Origin: Paenimyroides ummariense
Lineage (GTDB): Bacteria; Bacteroidota; Bacteroidia; Flavobacteriales; Flavobacteriaceae
Length of the DNA: 64,000 nucleotides
Direction: 5' to 3'
Assembly (NCBI RefSeq): GCF_900115115.1
Contig: NZ_FOVI01000003.1
Coordinates: 142,237-206,236 of the forward strand
Shown here: positions 35,096 through 43,898 of the stretch, piece by piece
Layout of the letters: every line of letters begins with the position of its first letter
How positions within the stretch are numbered: position 1 is the stretch's first letter
Translations under genes and position numbers: made by a program
The notes under the pieces: generated by a model
Told to the model about the DNA's origin: nothing
Seen by the model: the letters and a program-made list of their open reading frames with translations, nothing else
The model's database searches: none

Positions 35096-35932
35096 ATGAG
35101 TATTCAAATAAAAAAACAATCGGGAGAAACCGTTCCGTTTAACGAAAAAAGTTTGCATAGATCATTAGTAAATTCTGGTGCTACCATCGAAGTTGCTAAT
35201 CAAGTATGTGATACCATTACAAAGGAACTTTACAATGGTATTTCAACCAAAGAATTGTATCAGAAAGCGTTTGATTTATTGAAAAAATCGAAATCGTCTG
35301 TAGCAGCGCGATATAGTTTAAAAAGGGCTTTACAAGATTTGGGACCTGAAGGATTTTTCTTTGAAAAATGGGTAGCAAAAATTTTCGAAGTTCAAGGATA
35401 TGACACCATTACAAGTCAGACTTTAACAGGGAAATCGACCATAAACCATGAAATAGATGTGATTATTTCTAATAAAAACGAAGATATAATTTGCGAATGT
35501 AAGTTTAGAAACGATATTGATGCCAAGATAAGTGTAACTACACCTATGTATTTTCTATCACGATTTATTGATGTAAAGGAAAATGATTTTACTTTTTTTA
35601 ACCGACCTTTTAAACCACAAAAAGGATATTTAATTACCAATGCATTTTTTACAACTGATAGTATTGCTTTTGCAGAGTGTTATGATATAAATTTAATCAG
35701 TTGGAATTATCCCGAAGATAGAAGCATTAAGCGTTTAACCGATCAACAAGGCTTATATCCGATTACTTGTTTAACCACTTTGACTAAAGAAGAAGAACAA
35801 ATTCTGTTGTCTAAAAATTGTATTTTGGTACGTGAATTAATTAAAAATCCGGTTTTATTAGATCATTTTAAATTCGATAAAAAAAGAAAAGAGCTGATTT
35901 TAAAAGAAGCAGGGGAGTTGTTAGGATTTTAA
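35096..35932 (+). CDS. ATP-cone plus restriction-endonuclease-like protein
   Basis: The 278-aa protein has an N-terminal ATP-cone domain (about 3-87; IQIKKQSGETVPFNEKSLHRSL, YSLKRALQDLGPEGF) joined to a restriction-endonuclease/Mrr-like fold. The PD-(D/E)xK core is visible as HEIDVIISNKNEDIICECKF (Asp, then Glu-x-Lys), about residues 117-137, with a helical tail. ATP-cones sense ATP/dATP in ribonucleotide reductase; here one may control nuclease activity by nucleotide level. Cytoplasmic. The substrate DNA or RNA cannot be told. It sits in a two-gene unit with a thioesterase. Confidence 0.8.
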   Translation: MSIQIKKQSGETVPFNEKSLHRSLVNSGATIEVANQVCDTITKELYNGISTKELYQKAFDLLKKSKSSVAARYSLKRALQDLGPEGFFFEKWVAKIFEVQGYDTITSQTLTGKSTINHEIDVIISNKNEDIICECKFRNDIDAKISVTTPMYFLSRFIDVKENDFTFFNRPFKPQKGYLITNAFFTTDSIAFAECYDINLISWNYPEDRSIKRLTDQQGLYPITCLTTLTKEEEQILLSKNCILVRELIKNPVLLDHFKFDKKRKELILKEAGELLGF

Positions 35933-35984
35933 CCAATGTATTCCAATTCGTAATAGTATCATTATAAACCGAATAAATTTACAC

Positions 35985-36019
35985 TGTGCCCAAAAAGTTA
36001 AATACTTTTAGGGCACAAT
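35985..36019. terminator. Hairpin between convergent genes
   Basis: TGTGCCC and GGGCACA pair, extended by AAAAGT/ACTTTT with one mismatch. It has no strong T run but separates two convergent genes, so it is likely a terminator. Confidence 0.5.
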
Positions 36020-36022
36020 ATA

Positions 36023-36790
36023 TTACAAAGTGCTTTTTATTTTTTTATACGATCCTTGAAAAGGAACAAATCGCAAACTATCGTTACATTTAAACTTTAC
36101 AGAGTCTTTAGAAATGTTTTCAAACAACACATGGGCTTCTTTTTTAGTGAAAATAATCCTTAAATTTCCATCGTTGTTTAAAGCTGCATTCAGCTGATTT
36201 CCTTTATCTAAATTGGCGTTTAAGTTTGTTTTGCAGTTGGTTAAAGAATCTAACTTATTGAAAAGAGTGAATTCTAAATTATACTTCTCGTTTTTTAAAT
36301 GTTTAATTTTTAACTTATTGTATAAATTAATCGTGTCGCCAACAGTGTAAGTTCCTTCGATAGATTGATGTTTAAATTTTGTTTTCTTGTGTAAGATATA
36401 ATCATTCGCAAATTCGCCTGTAACTTCTTTTAAATCACTGCCTACACGCAAAATTTTATCGTAATCTTTAATTCTAAAAAACAACTTTTCACGGTCAAAA
36501 GTCGCTGTAAAAACACTGTCATTTAACTTCCAGGTTCCTACTTTAGTTGTTGGAAGTTCGTTTTTATCCTGATAATAAACGGTTCGTGAAATGGTACTGT
36601 CCTTATAAATTCTAATAGAACTTTCAATACCGGGACAATCGGGACAAGGAATAATTCCTTCAAAAGTATTGCAGAAAATAGTGTCTAAAAGTGGTTGTTC
36701 TATCACAACAACTGCCTTATTATCTTTCTTACAGGCAGTAAAAAAAAGCGTAATAATTAGCACTTGTAATGTTTTAATACCCCATTTCAT
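36023..36790 (-). CDS. NlpE-like lipoprotein
   Basis: The 255-aa lipoprotein has a lipobox (FFTAC, Cys20) and an NlpE N-terminal-like domain: FEGIIPCPDCPGIESSIRIYKD, with the CPDC pair, and KVGTWKLND. The second half (from about 140) has no recognised domain. In enterobacteria NlpE senses envelope stress and copper through Cpx; whether this protein does so is unknown, since Bacteroidota lack a clear Cpx system. It is divergent from guaA. Confidence 0.8.
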   Translation of the reverse strand: MKWGIKTLQVLIITLFFTACKKDNKAVVVIEQPLLDTIFCNTFEGIIPCPDCPGIESSIRIYKDSTISRTVYYQDKNELPTTKVGTWKLNDSVFTATFDREKLFFRIKDYDKILRVGSDLKEVTGEFANDYILHKKTKFKHQSIEGTYTVGDTINLYNKLKIKHLKNEKYNLEFTLFNKLDSLTNCKTNLNANLDKGNQLNAALNNDGNLRIIFTKKEAHVLFENISKDSVKFKCNDSLRFVPFQGSYKKIKSTL

Positions 36791-36911
36791 AGCTGTTTGT
36801 TTTTAATTGAATTTATCATGTACTTAACAAAAATAGTTCCAATTATTAGCAAATCAAAAAAAAATTAGGCTAAAAAACAGAGGATATATTTTAAAAATGC
36901 AAGATTTAGCG

Positions 36912-36919
36912 TATTTTTG
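36912..36919 (+). promoter_or_regulatory. -7 promoter element of guaA
   Basis: TATTTTTG matches TAnnTTTG. It lies between two possible ATG codons (36897 and 36939), so only the second can be in the transcript. Confidence 0.6.
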
Positions 36920-36938
36920 CACAAAGATACACAACACA

Positions 36939-38471
36939 ATGACACAAGGTATTATTATTTTAGATTTTGGTTCGCAATACAATCAGTTAATTGCACGCCG
37001 AATTCGAGAATTTGGAGTTTACACCGAAATTATTCCCTTCAATACTCCAATTGCCGAAATTAAGAAACACAATCCAACAGGAATTATTTTATCGGGCGGA
37101 CCTTCTTCGGTTTTTGGAGCTGAAGCTGCTTTGGTTGATAAAGAATTGTTTGAAATGGGCGTGCCTGTTTTAGGAATTTGTTACGGAATGCAGTTAATTT
37201 CGCATCTTTTAGGTGGCGAAGTTAAGAAAGGTGTAAAAGGCGAATACGGAAAATCTGATTTAACCGTTTTAGCTCAAAACAGTTTGTTTAACGGCGTTCC
37301 GGAAAAATCTACGGTTTGGATGAGCCATTTCGATGAAGTAATGAAAGCTCCAGAAGGTTTTGTTGTTTCAGGAAAATCGAACATTGAGATTGCTGCAATG
37401 GCAAACGAAAGCAGAAATATTTTTGCGGTTCAGTTTCACCCGGAAGTAACGCATTCTGAATTTGGATCAAAAATGTTAGAAAACTTCGTTTTTAATATCT
37501 GTAAGGCAGAAAAAAACTGGGTTTTAAAAGATTTTATCGAAACCGAAATTCAAAGAATTAAAGAAGTTGTTGGCGATAAAAAAGTTATTTTAGGACTATC
37601 TGGCGGCGTTGATTCGTCTGTTGCGGCTGTTTTAATTCACCGTGCCATTGGCGATCAGTTAACGTGTATTTTTGTTGATACAGGTTTGTTGCGTAAAGAC
37701 GAAGGCAAAAAAGTAATGGATAATTACGGCAAGCACTTCCACATGAACATTAAAATGGTTGATGCTTCTGAACGTTTCTTGAACAGTTTGAAAGGAATCG
37801 ATGAACCTGAGGCAAAACGTAAAGCAATTGGTCGTGATTTCGTAGCTGTTTTCGATGAAGAATCTCAGAAATTTGATGATGCTTCGTTCTTGGCGCAAGG
37901 AACAATTTATCCTGATGTTATTGAATCTCAGTCGGTAAAGGGACCATCTGCAACCATAAAATCGCATCACAATGTGGGCGGATTACCAGAACACATGAAG
38001 TTGCAGTTGTTAGAACCTTTACGTGAATTGTTTAAAGACGAAGTTCGTAAAGTTGGTGTTGAGTTAGGAATTCCTCGCGAATTGGTTTACCGTCATCCGT
38101 TCCCAGGACCAGGATTAGGAATCCGCGTTTTAGGTGAAGTTGATGCCGAAAAAGTTAGAATTTTACAAGAAGCTGATCAGATTTTTATCGATGAGCTTTA
38201 CAATCATAATTTGTACGACGAAGTTTCGCAGGCTTTCGTAGTATTGTTACCTGTAAAATCGGTTGGAGTAATGGGAGATGAGCGTACGTACGAATATACG
38301 GCGGTTGTGCGTTCTGCAAACACTATTGATTTTATGACCGCAACTTGGAGCAAATTACCTTACGAGTTTTTAGAGTTGGTTTCGAACCGAATTATTAACG
38401 AAGTTAAAGGAATTAACCGCGTTGCTTACGATATTAGCTCTAAACCACCAGCAACAATTGAGTGGGAATAA
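36939..38471 (+). CDS. guaA: GMP synthase (glutamine-hydrolysing)
   Basis: From the ATG at 36939 the protein has 510 residues, the usual family length; the upstream ATG at 36897 precedes the promoter. It converts XMP to GMP with glutamine. The amidotransferase half has LDFGSQYNQLIARRIRE, the nucleophile in GICYGMQLIS and FHPEVTHSE; the synthetase half has the PP-loop GLSGGVDSSVAA and the dimerisation end SKPPATIEWE. A strong terminator follows. Confidence 0.97.
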   Translation: MTQGIIILDFGSQYNQLIARRIREFGVYTEIIPFNTPIAEIKKHNPTGIILSGGPSSVFGAEAALVDKELFEMGVPVLGICYGMQLISHLLGGEVKKGVKGEYGKSDLTVLAQNSLFNGVPEKSTVWMSHFDEVMKAPEGFVVSGKSNIEIAAMANESRNIFAVQFHPEVTHSEFGSKMLENFVFNICKAEKNWVLKDFIETEIQRIKEVVGDKKVILGLSGGVDSSVAAVLIHRAIGDQLTCIFVDTGLLRKDEGKKVMDNYGKHFHMNIKMVDASERFLNSLKGIDEPEAKRKAIGRDFVAVFDEESQKFDDASFLAQGTIYPDVIESQSVKGPSATIKSHHNVGGLPEHMKLQLLEPLRELFKDEVRKVGVELGIPRELVYRHPFPGPGLGIRVLGEVDAEKVRILQEADQIFIDELYNHNLYDEVSQAFVVLLPVKSVGVMGDERTYEYTAVVRSANTIDFMTATWSKLPYEFLELVSNRIINEVKGINRVAYDISSKPPATIEWE

Positions 38472-38479
38472 ATAATTAC

Positions 38480-38514
38480 AACAGCCTTAAAAGTTAAATT
38501 TAAGGCTGTTTTTA
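38480..38514 (+). terminator. Terminator of guaA
   Basis: ACAGCCTTAAA (38481-38491) and TTTAAGGCTGT (38499-38509) pair over 11 bp and run into T residues. Confidence 0.8.
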
Positions 38515-38531
38515 TATAAGATAGTTTCTAA

Positions 38532-39410
38532 ATGAATCATTCAAAAGATAAATTGCATCCTCGTAGTTTTCACAACAAACCGTATAATTTTCAGGAATTG
38601 ATTTTAAAAGTTCCTGAATTAAAGCAATTTATTGTAAAGAATCGTGAGGGAGTTGATACGGTTCAGTTTGCGAATCCAAAAGCGGTGTATCTTTTGAACA
38701 AAGCATTGTTGTTACATTTTTATGGGTTGAATTTCTGGGATATTCCCAATCAAAATCTGGTGCCACCAATTCCGGGTAGGGCAGATTATATTCATTATTT
38801 AGCTGATTTATTAAAGGTTGATGATTCGCACAAAACTACTATTTTAGATATTGGGACGGGCGCAAGTTTGGTGTATCCGTTAATTGGAAGTTCGGTTTAT
38901 AATTGGAATTTTGTTGCAACAGATATCGAACCAAAATCAATAGCAATTGCTCAAGAAATCATCAATAGAAATCCGCATTTAGGTTCTAAAATCGCATTAC
39001 GATTGCAGTCTGATAAAAAACACATACTTTCTGGAATTATTACCAAAGACGATTATTTTGATGCAGTAATGTGTAATCCACCCTTTTTTAAATCGAAAAA
39101 AGAAGCCGAAACACAAACGCTTCGCAAGTTAAAAGGCTTGGATAAACGAAAAACTCCAAAACTGATTAATAATTTCTCAGGTGAAAGCAATGAATTGTGG
39201 TGTACTGGCGGCGAATTATTGTTTGTGCAGAACTACATTAAAGAAAGCACCATTTTTAAAAAGCAAGTTGGTTGGTTTACAACTTTAATATCGAACGAAG
39301 ATCATTTGAAACCATTACAGATCGAACTGAAAAAATCAGCCAAAGAAATCAAGGTGATTGATATGGCGCAAGGCAATAAAAAGAGTCGAATTTTAGCTTG
39401 GAGGTTTTAG
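38532..39410 (+). CDS. rlmF: 23S rRNA (adenine(1618)-N6)-methyltransferase
   Basis: The 292-aa enzyme methylates A1618 of 23S rRNA. It has the RlmF signature: LHPRSFHNKPYNF at the start, LDIGTGASLVYPLIG (SAM-binding motif I), ATDIEPKSIAIA and the catalytic CNPPFFKSKKEA (NPPF). The C-terminal half follows the family. It ends 4 bp into the convergent pentapeptide-repeat gene. Confidence 0.93.
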   Translation: MNHSKDKLHPRSFHNKPYNFQELILKVPELKQFIVKNREGVDTVQFANPKAVYLLNKALLLHFYGLNFWDIPNQNLVPPIPGRADYIHYLADLLKVDDSHKTTILDIGTGASLVYPLIGSSVYNWNFVATDIEPKSIAIAQEIINRNPHLGSKIALRLQSDKKHILSGIITKDDYFDAVMCNPPFFKSKKEAETQTLRKLKGLDKRKTPKLINNFSGESNELWCTGGELLFVQNYIKESTIFKKQVGWFTTLISNEDHLKPLQIELKKSAKEIKVIDMAQGNKKSRILAWRF

Positions 39411-39988
39411 TTTTCAATATCCAACTTATATTTATGTAACAAGCTTTCTAACTGATGAGCCGAAAATTTAGCATTTTTCATTTTGTTAAATTCGGGATCA
39501 ATTGAAAAGCTTCGGGTATTTCTAAAATCGGCTTTTTCTAAAACAGTGTTCGAAAATCGAGCGCCTGTTAAATCAGCATCCTGAAAATTAGCAAAAGTTA
39601 AATTGCTTTCAGAAAAATCTACTTCCCTCAACGAACATTTTACAAAAGATGTTCCTTTTAATTTCGTTCCAAAAAAAGTACTATAATCAAGCATGCAGTT
39701 ATCGAACTTAAACGAAAACATAAATTTGCTGCATTTTGTAAAATCAACACCCAAAATTTTACAATTACTAAAAACAACGTTACTTAGACCTACATTTCCA
39801 ATTAAAGTCATGGAAAAATTGCAGTTTTCAAACACACAATCTTCAAAATTATTGTCGCGCAAATCGCTGTTAGAAAAATTACAGCTTATAAACGTACATT
39901 TTGCAAACTCTCTATCGCGCAAAGATTTCTCAGAATAATCAATATTTTTAAATTCTTTATTTTCGTGATAAATCGTTTTGTTGTTCAT
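39407..39988 (-). CDS. Pentapeptide-repeat protein
   Basis: The 193-aa protein is built largely from A(D/N)LXX-type five-residue repeats, for example CTFISCNFSNSDLRDNNF, CDFTKCSKF and FSESNLTFANFQDADLTGARF, forming a right-handed quadrilateral beta helix. It has no signal peptide. Quinolone-protection proteins (Qnr) share this fold and mimic DNA, but the repeat alone does not assign that role. It is a single gene, convergent with rlmF. Confidence 0.88.
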   Translation of the reverse strand: MNNKTIYHENKEFKNIDYSEKSLRDREFAKCTFISCNFSNSDLRDNNFEDCVFENCNFSMTLIGNVGLSNVVFSNCKILGVDFTKCSKFMFSFKFDNCMLDYSTFFGTKLKGTSFVKCSLREVDFSESNLTFANFQDADLTGARFSNTVLEKADFRNTRSFSIDPEFNKMKNAKFSAHQLESLLHKYKLDIEN

Positions 39989-40130
39989 TATAAAGTCTTT
40001 AAATTACTAAGTGTTTAGAAAAAATCAATCTTTAAATATCGAAATTAAAATTTCAAATAACAAACTAATTTCAGTTTAAAGTATATCATAATATTATTAA
40101 AACGACATAGAAACCAACGCTTTTTGTTTT

Positions 40131-40138
40131 TATATTTG
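40131..40138 (+). promoter_or_regulatory. -7 promoter element of the LysM protein gene
   Basis: TATATTTG matches TAnnTTTG and ends only five bases before the ATG at 40144, so the transcript should be leaderless or nearly so. Confidence 0.55.
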
Positions 40139-40143
40139 TTACT

Positions 40144-42048
40144 ATGAAAAGATTATTTTTTACATTATCGACCTTATTTTGTGCGACTGTTTCGTTTGCG
40201 CAGACTGCTACAAAAACACATACGGTAACAAAAGGCGAAACCATTACGCAGATTGCAAAAAGATACAATACTACAAATAATGTGTTGTTTTTACTGAATC
40301 CGGAAGCTGTTGACGGCGTTAGTGAAAACCAGATTATTAAAATACCAACCACATCGTCTGTTCAACATCAGGTTCAAGCAAAAGAAACGGTTTATGGTAT
40401 TTCAAAGCAATACAATATTGCCATTGAAAAACTGTACGATTTAAATCCGGGCTTAAAAGAAAATGGTTTAAAAATTGGTCAGTTTTTAAATTTAGCAGAA
40501 ACTACATCTAAAAATACTACAGCAGTTTCAAATAATAACCAACCTATAAAAAATGTTGCAAGTACTACGGTTATTGTTGAAAAAGGCGAAACTATTTACG
40601 GTATTGCTGTTAAAAATAATACCACTGTTTCTGTTTTGTATGAATTGAATCCGGGCTTGTTAGAAAGCGGTTTGAAAGTAGGGCAGCCGATTAATATTCC
40701 TGTGACAGGCGAAGTTAAAACACAGACTACCGATACATCTAAAAAAACAAAACCAAAAACTATAGTTGTTCAACCAAAACAGACTATTTACAATATTGCA
40801 AAAACAAACAATGTTTCGCAAGAGCAGTTAATGGAATGGAATCCTGATTTAAAAAATGGTTTAAAAGATGGATCTACTTTAATTGTGGGATACTCTTATG
40901 AGAAAGTTCCGTTTAATGATAATTCTGCTCCAAAACCTATTGAAAATACATCGACTTCGGTTAAAAAAGGAATTGATTTGTCTTTATCTAACGATGGATC
41001 TACAAGAGATTTGGTACTATTGCTGCCGTTTAATATTGCGAATAATAATTTTAATAATCCGTCGATCAATCAAAGCATAAAAGAAGATGTCTTTTTAAAT
41101 ATGACGTTGGATTTTTATTCGGGAGCTAAATTAGCTATCGAAGATTTGAAGTCTAAAAATTACAATTTAAACATAAAATTTGTCGATTCTAAAGAAACAA
41201 ATCGAGCTTTGGATGTAAATACGTTAAAAGGCGATTTCGATTTTTCTGCAACCGATGTGATTATTGGACCATTTTTTCAGAAGAACGTAGATGCGGTTTC
41301 CGAAGCTTTTAAAAATCAGCAAACTATTATTGTATCACCATTATCAACCGAAAAGGGTAAACCGTTTCCTCGTCAGGTTCATACCATGCCAAATACCGAA
41401 ATTGTTAAGAAAGAAATGTTAGAATACGTTATTTCTAAACAAGAACGAGTGGTCGCGATTACCGACGGTAAAAAAACATCGAGCCAATATTTCAGCACAA
41501 ATTATCCTGCAATAACAACCTTGAGTGTAACAACAGACGAAAAAGTGAGCCCGACGGTTTTAAAGAATTTGTTGTCAGAAACCGAAACCAATTACATAGT
41601 TTACGATGCTACTTCACTGACAACAACGGTAGAATTGATCAACACCTTGAAATCGTTACAAAAGGAATTTAAAATTCAGTTGGTATCGTTAGAAAAATTA
41701 GATGTTTTAGAATCGTCTGATGTAGAAATGAACGATTTAATTGCGTTAAAATATACGTTTCCATCTGTAACAAACGATGCATCGAGCAATAAAAAAGAAA
41801 AATTTGTAAAAGAATATAAAACGGTTTACGGCAAAAATCCAAGCAGATTTGCAACTCGCGGTTACGATGTTACGTACGATATTATCACGAGAATGTTTGA
41901 ATCGGACGAAAATTCTAATATTTTTGATTATGGTTCGCAGCAAATCGAAAATAAATTTGCCTACATAAATGAAAATGGCGGCGTTTACAACAACGCAGTT
42001 TACATTTTGCAGTATGATAAAGATTTAACCATTAAAGAAGCAAAATAA
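40144..42048 (+). CDS. LysM-repeat protein with a periplasmic-binding-like C-terminal domain
   Basis: The 634-aa exported protein has a signal peptide (LFFTLSTLFCATVSFAQ), then four LysM repeats (about 25-67, 75-115, 140-184 and 205-245; KGETITQIAKRYN, KETVYGISKQYN, KGETIYGIAVKNN, KQTIYNIAKTNN) that bind peptidoglycan. Residues from about 285 resemble a type-1 periplasmic-binding fold (LVLLLPFNIANN, DVIIGPFFQ, YKTVYGKNPSRFATRGYDV). Proteins of this arrangement are common in Bacteroidota; the ligand is unknown and may be a cell-wall fragment. The osmC-like gene starts at its stop (one-base overlap). Confidence 0.87.
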   Translation: MKRLFFTLSTLFCATVSFAQTATKTHTVTKGETITQIAKRYNTTNNVLFLLNPEAVDGVSENQIIKIPTTSSVQHQVQAKETVYGISKQYNIAIEKLYDLNPGLKENGLKIGQFLNLAETTSKNTTAVSNNNQPIKNVASTTVIVEKGETIYGIAVKNNTTVSVLYELNPGLLESGLKVGQPINIPVTGEVKTQTTDTSKKTKPKTIVVQPKQTIYNIAKTNNVSQEQLMEWNPDLKNGLKDGSTLIVGYSYEKVPFNDNSAPKPIENTSTSVKKGIDLSLSNDGSTRDLVLLLPFNIANNNFNNPSINQSIKEDVFLNMTLDFYSGAKLAIEDLKSKNYNLNIKFVDSKETNRALDVNTLKGDFDFSATDVIIGPFFQKNVDAVSEAFKNQQTIIVSPLSTEKGKPFPRQVHTMPNTEIVKKEMLEYVISKQERVVAITDGKKTSSQYFSTNYPAITTLSVTTDEKVSPTVLKNLLSETETNYIVYDATSLTTTVELINTLKSLQKEFKIQLVSLEKLDVLESSDVEMNDLIALKYTFPSVTNDASSNKKEKFVKEYKTVYGKNPSRFATRGYDVTYDIITRMFESDENSNIFDYGSQQIENKFAYINENGGVYNNAVYILQYDKDLTIKEAK

Positions 42049-42452
42049 TGAGCACAAGTAAAGTAGTTTATAAGGGCGATATAAGAACAGAATCGACACA
42101 TTTACAGTCTGGAACAGTAATTTTAACCGACGGCCCAACGGATAATCACGGCAAGGGCGAAGCTTTTTCTCCAACCGATATGGTTGCAAATTCGCTGGCA
42201 ACCTGTATGCTAAGTATAATGGGAATCAAGGCAAATGCAATGAATGTTAATATTAACGGATCTACTGCTGATGTTACTAAAATTATGCAGGCTGAACCAC
42301 GAAAAATTAGTGAAATTATTGTTGAATTGGATATGCAGGGGGTAGATGATGAAAAATCAAGGATTATTTTAGAACGTGCCGCTATGACTTGTCCGGTGTT
42401 TTTAAGCCTGCATCCCGATATTAAAAAAACGGTTAGTTTTAATTGGAGGTAA
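42048..42452 (+). CDS. OsmC-family peroxiredoxin-like protein
   Basis: The 134-aa protein has the OsmC-fold core with the two redox cysteines: ATCMLSIMGIKA and MTCPVFLSLHPD, as in OsmC/Ohr peroxidases. It probably reduces organic or lipid hydroperoxides. It shares one base with the LysM protein stop, so it is coupled. A terminator is 25 bases after its stop. Confidence 0.9.
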   Translation: MSTSKVVYKGDIRTESTHLQSGTVILTDGPTDNHGKGEAFSPTDMVANSLATCMLSIMGIKANAMNVNINGSTADVTKIMQAEPRKISEIIVELDMQGVDDEKSRIILERAAMTCPVFLSLHPDIKKTVSFNWR

Positions 42453-42473
42453 AAATAAAAGAATAAATTATAA

Positions 42474-42508
42474 TAATACCCTTCTGATTTTTCTTAGGGT
42501 ATTTTTTA
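42474..42508 (+). terminator. Terminator of the LysM-OsmC unit
   Basis: AATACCC (42475-42482) and GGGTATT (42497-42503) pair and are followed by T residues. Confidence 0.7.
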
Positions 42509-42910
42509 TTGTATGACATGTTATTATGAAGCACTTAAAAACTGATATAACAGCTTCTTAATTTTAATTTAATACTTTAAAAATTGAAATCAACACTCAT
42601 TCAACTGATAGATTGCTTATTATGTTGGTTATAAGTATTCTATTTTTTTTGCTAAATAAAACATTCTCAATGATTAAACTTTCATCTGGCATAAATCTTT
42701 TTTGTTGCTGCGATAACTTCCCCGCAACGAGGAATTTCTATACAGTAGCATAGAAAATTTAATTTTAAATAGTTAATAAATCAATTCGGTCACAAGCGTT
42801 GTGTTTACTATAATTACATCTCCTTAATTATTTAATGTCGTTTAACCAATCGTTTAAAAGATGTTTTAACACTGCTGGCAGGGTAGTTGTGGTTTAAATA
42901 ATAAAAAACT
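42509..42910. other. Non-coding stretch upstream of egtD
   Basis: About 400 bp without an open reading frame of note. It holds two small hairpins (TTTCTAT...ATAGAAA near 42735-42760; GTTGC...GCAAC near 42705-42730). It is likely the control region of the egtDB pair, but no consensus promoter was secured. Confidence 0.45.
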
Positions 42911-43888
42911 ATGGATTCAATTCTGCAAAGAAGTATTACAAACGAAAAACATCAGGGCATATTTTTAAATGACGTGATCACTGGCTTAAGTAAACCCCAA
43001 AAAAAATTACACTCCAAATATTTTTATGATGAAAAGGGCGACAAACTGTTTCAAAAAATCATGGAAATGCCCGAATATTATCTTACGGATTGTGAAATGG
43101 ACATCTTTAAAAACAAAACTTCCGAACTTTCAGAGTATATGATCGACGGAAATCCTTTCGATCTTATAGAATTAGGTGCGGGTGATGCTTTAAAATCTAC
43201 TTATCTTTTAAAATATCTTACAGCCGCAAAAATAAATTTTACTTATATGCCTATTGATATTTCAGGAAATATTTTGTCTGTCTTAGATAGAAACCTGAAA
43301 AAAGAGCTTCCCGATCTGGATATTAAATTATTAGAAGGTGATTATTTTAAGATGCTTCAGCATGTAATGGATGGTTCTGATAGAAGAAAGATACTGTTAT
43401 TTTTAGGTGGAAATATAGGAAATATGGATGTTACCGAAGCATATCGCTTTTGTAGGGAACTGTATAGTAAACTGAAGAAAGGCGATTTGCTGATTACAGG
43501 TTTTGACTTGAAGAAAAATCCCCATACCATATTAAATGCTTATAACGATGTGCGCGGACTAACCGCTTCTTTTAACCTGAACTTGCTGGCACGTATTAAT
43601 AGGGAATTGGATGCTGATTTTGATATATCTAAATTTCAACATTATCAAAACTATGATCCAATTTCGGGCGCTTGCAAAAGTTATTTGGTAAGTTTGGTAA
43701 ATCAGACTGTAAATGTTAGCGAACATCAGTTTTTGTTTAATGAACATGAACTGATTGATATGGAAATTTCGCAAAAGTACGAACAAAAAGATATCGATGC
43801 TCTTGCATCTAAATCAGGTTTTAAAATCATTGGTCAAATTGCAGATTCAAAAAATTGGTTTGTAGATTCTGTATGGCAGGCTGTTTAA
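42911..43888 (+). CDS. egtD: L-histidine N-alpha-methyltransferase
   Basis: The 325-aa SAM-dependent enzyme trimethylates histidine to hercynine, the first step of ergothioneine synthesis. EgtD features are KYFYDEKGDKLFQKIMEMPEYYLTD, the SAM motif IELGAGDALKSTYLL, PIDISG, LFLGGNIGN and the C-terminal SKNWFVDSVW. It lies 10 bases upstream of egtB, in one operon. Confidence 0.93.
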   Translation: MDSILQRSITNEKHQGIFLNDVITGLSKPQKKLHSKYFYDEKGDKLFQKIMEMPEYYLTDCEMDIFKNKTSELSEYMIDGNPFDLIELGAGDALKSTYLLKYLTAAKINFTYMPIDISGNILSVLDRNLKKELPDLDIKLLEGDYFKMLQHVMDGSDRRKILLFLGGNIGNMDVTEAYRFCRELYSKLKKGDLLITGFDLKKNPHTILNAYNDVRGLTASFNLNLLARINRELDADFDISKFQHYQNYDPISGACKSYLVSLVNQTVNVSEHQFLFNEHELIDMEISQKYEQKDIDALASKSGFKIIGQIADSKNWFVDSVWQAV

Positions 43889-43898
43889 ACTATTTAAA

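Noticed and set aside
42870..42888. Shared motif with 58088-58104 (TAACACnGCTGG)
   Set aside because: Only two occurrences, unrelated genes, and no palindromy; likely chance.
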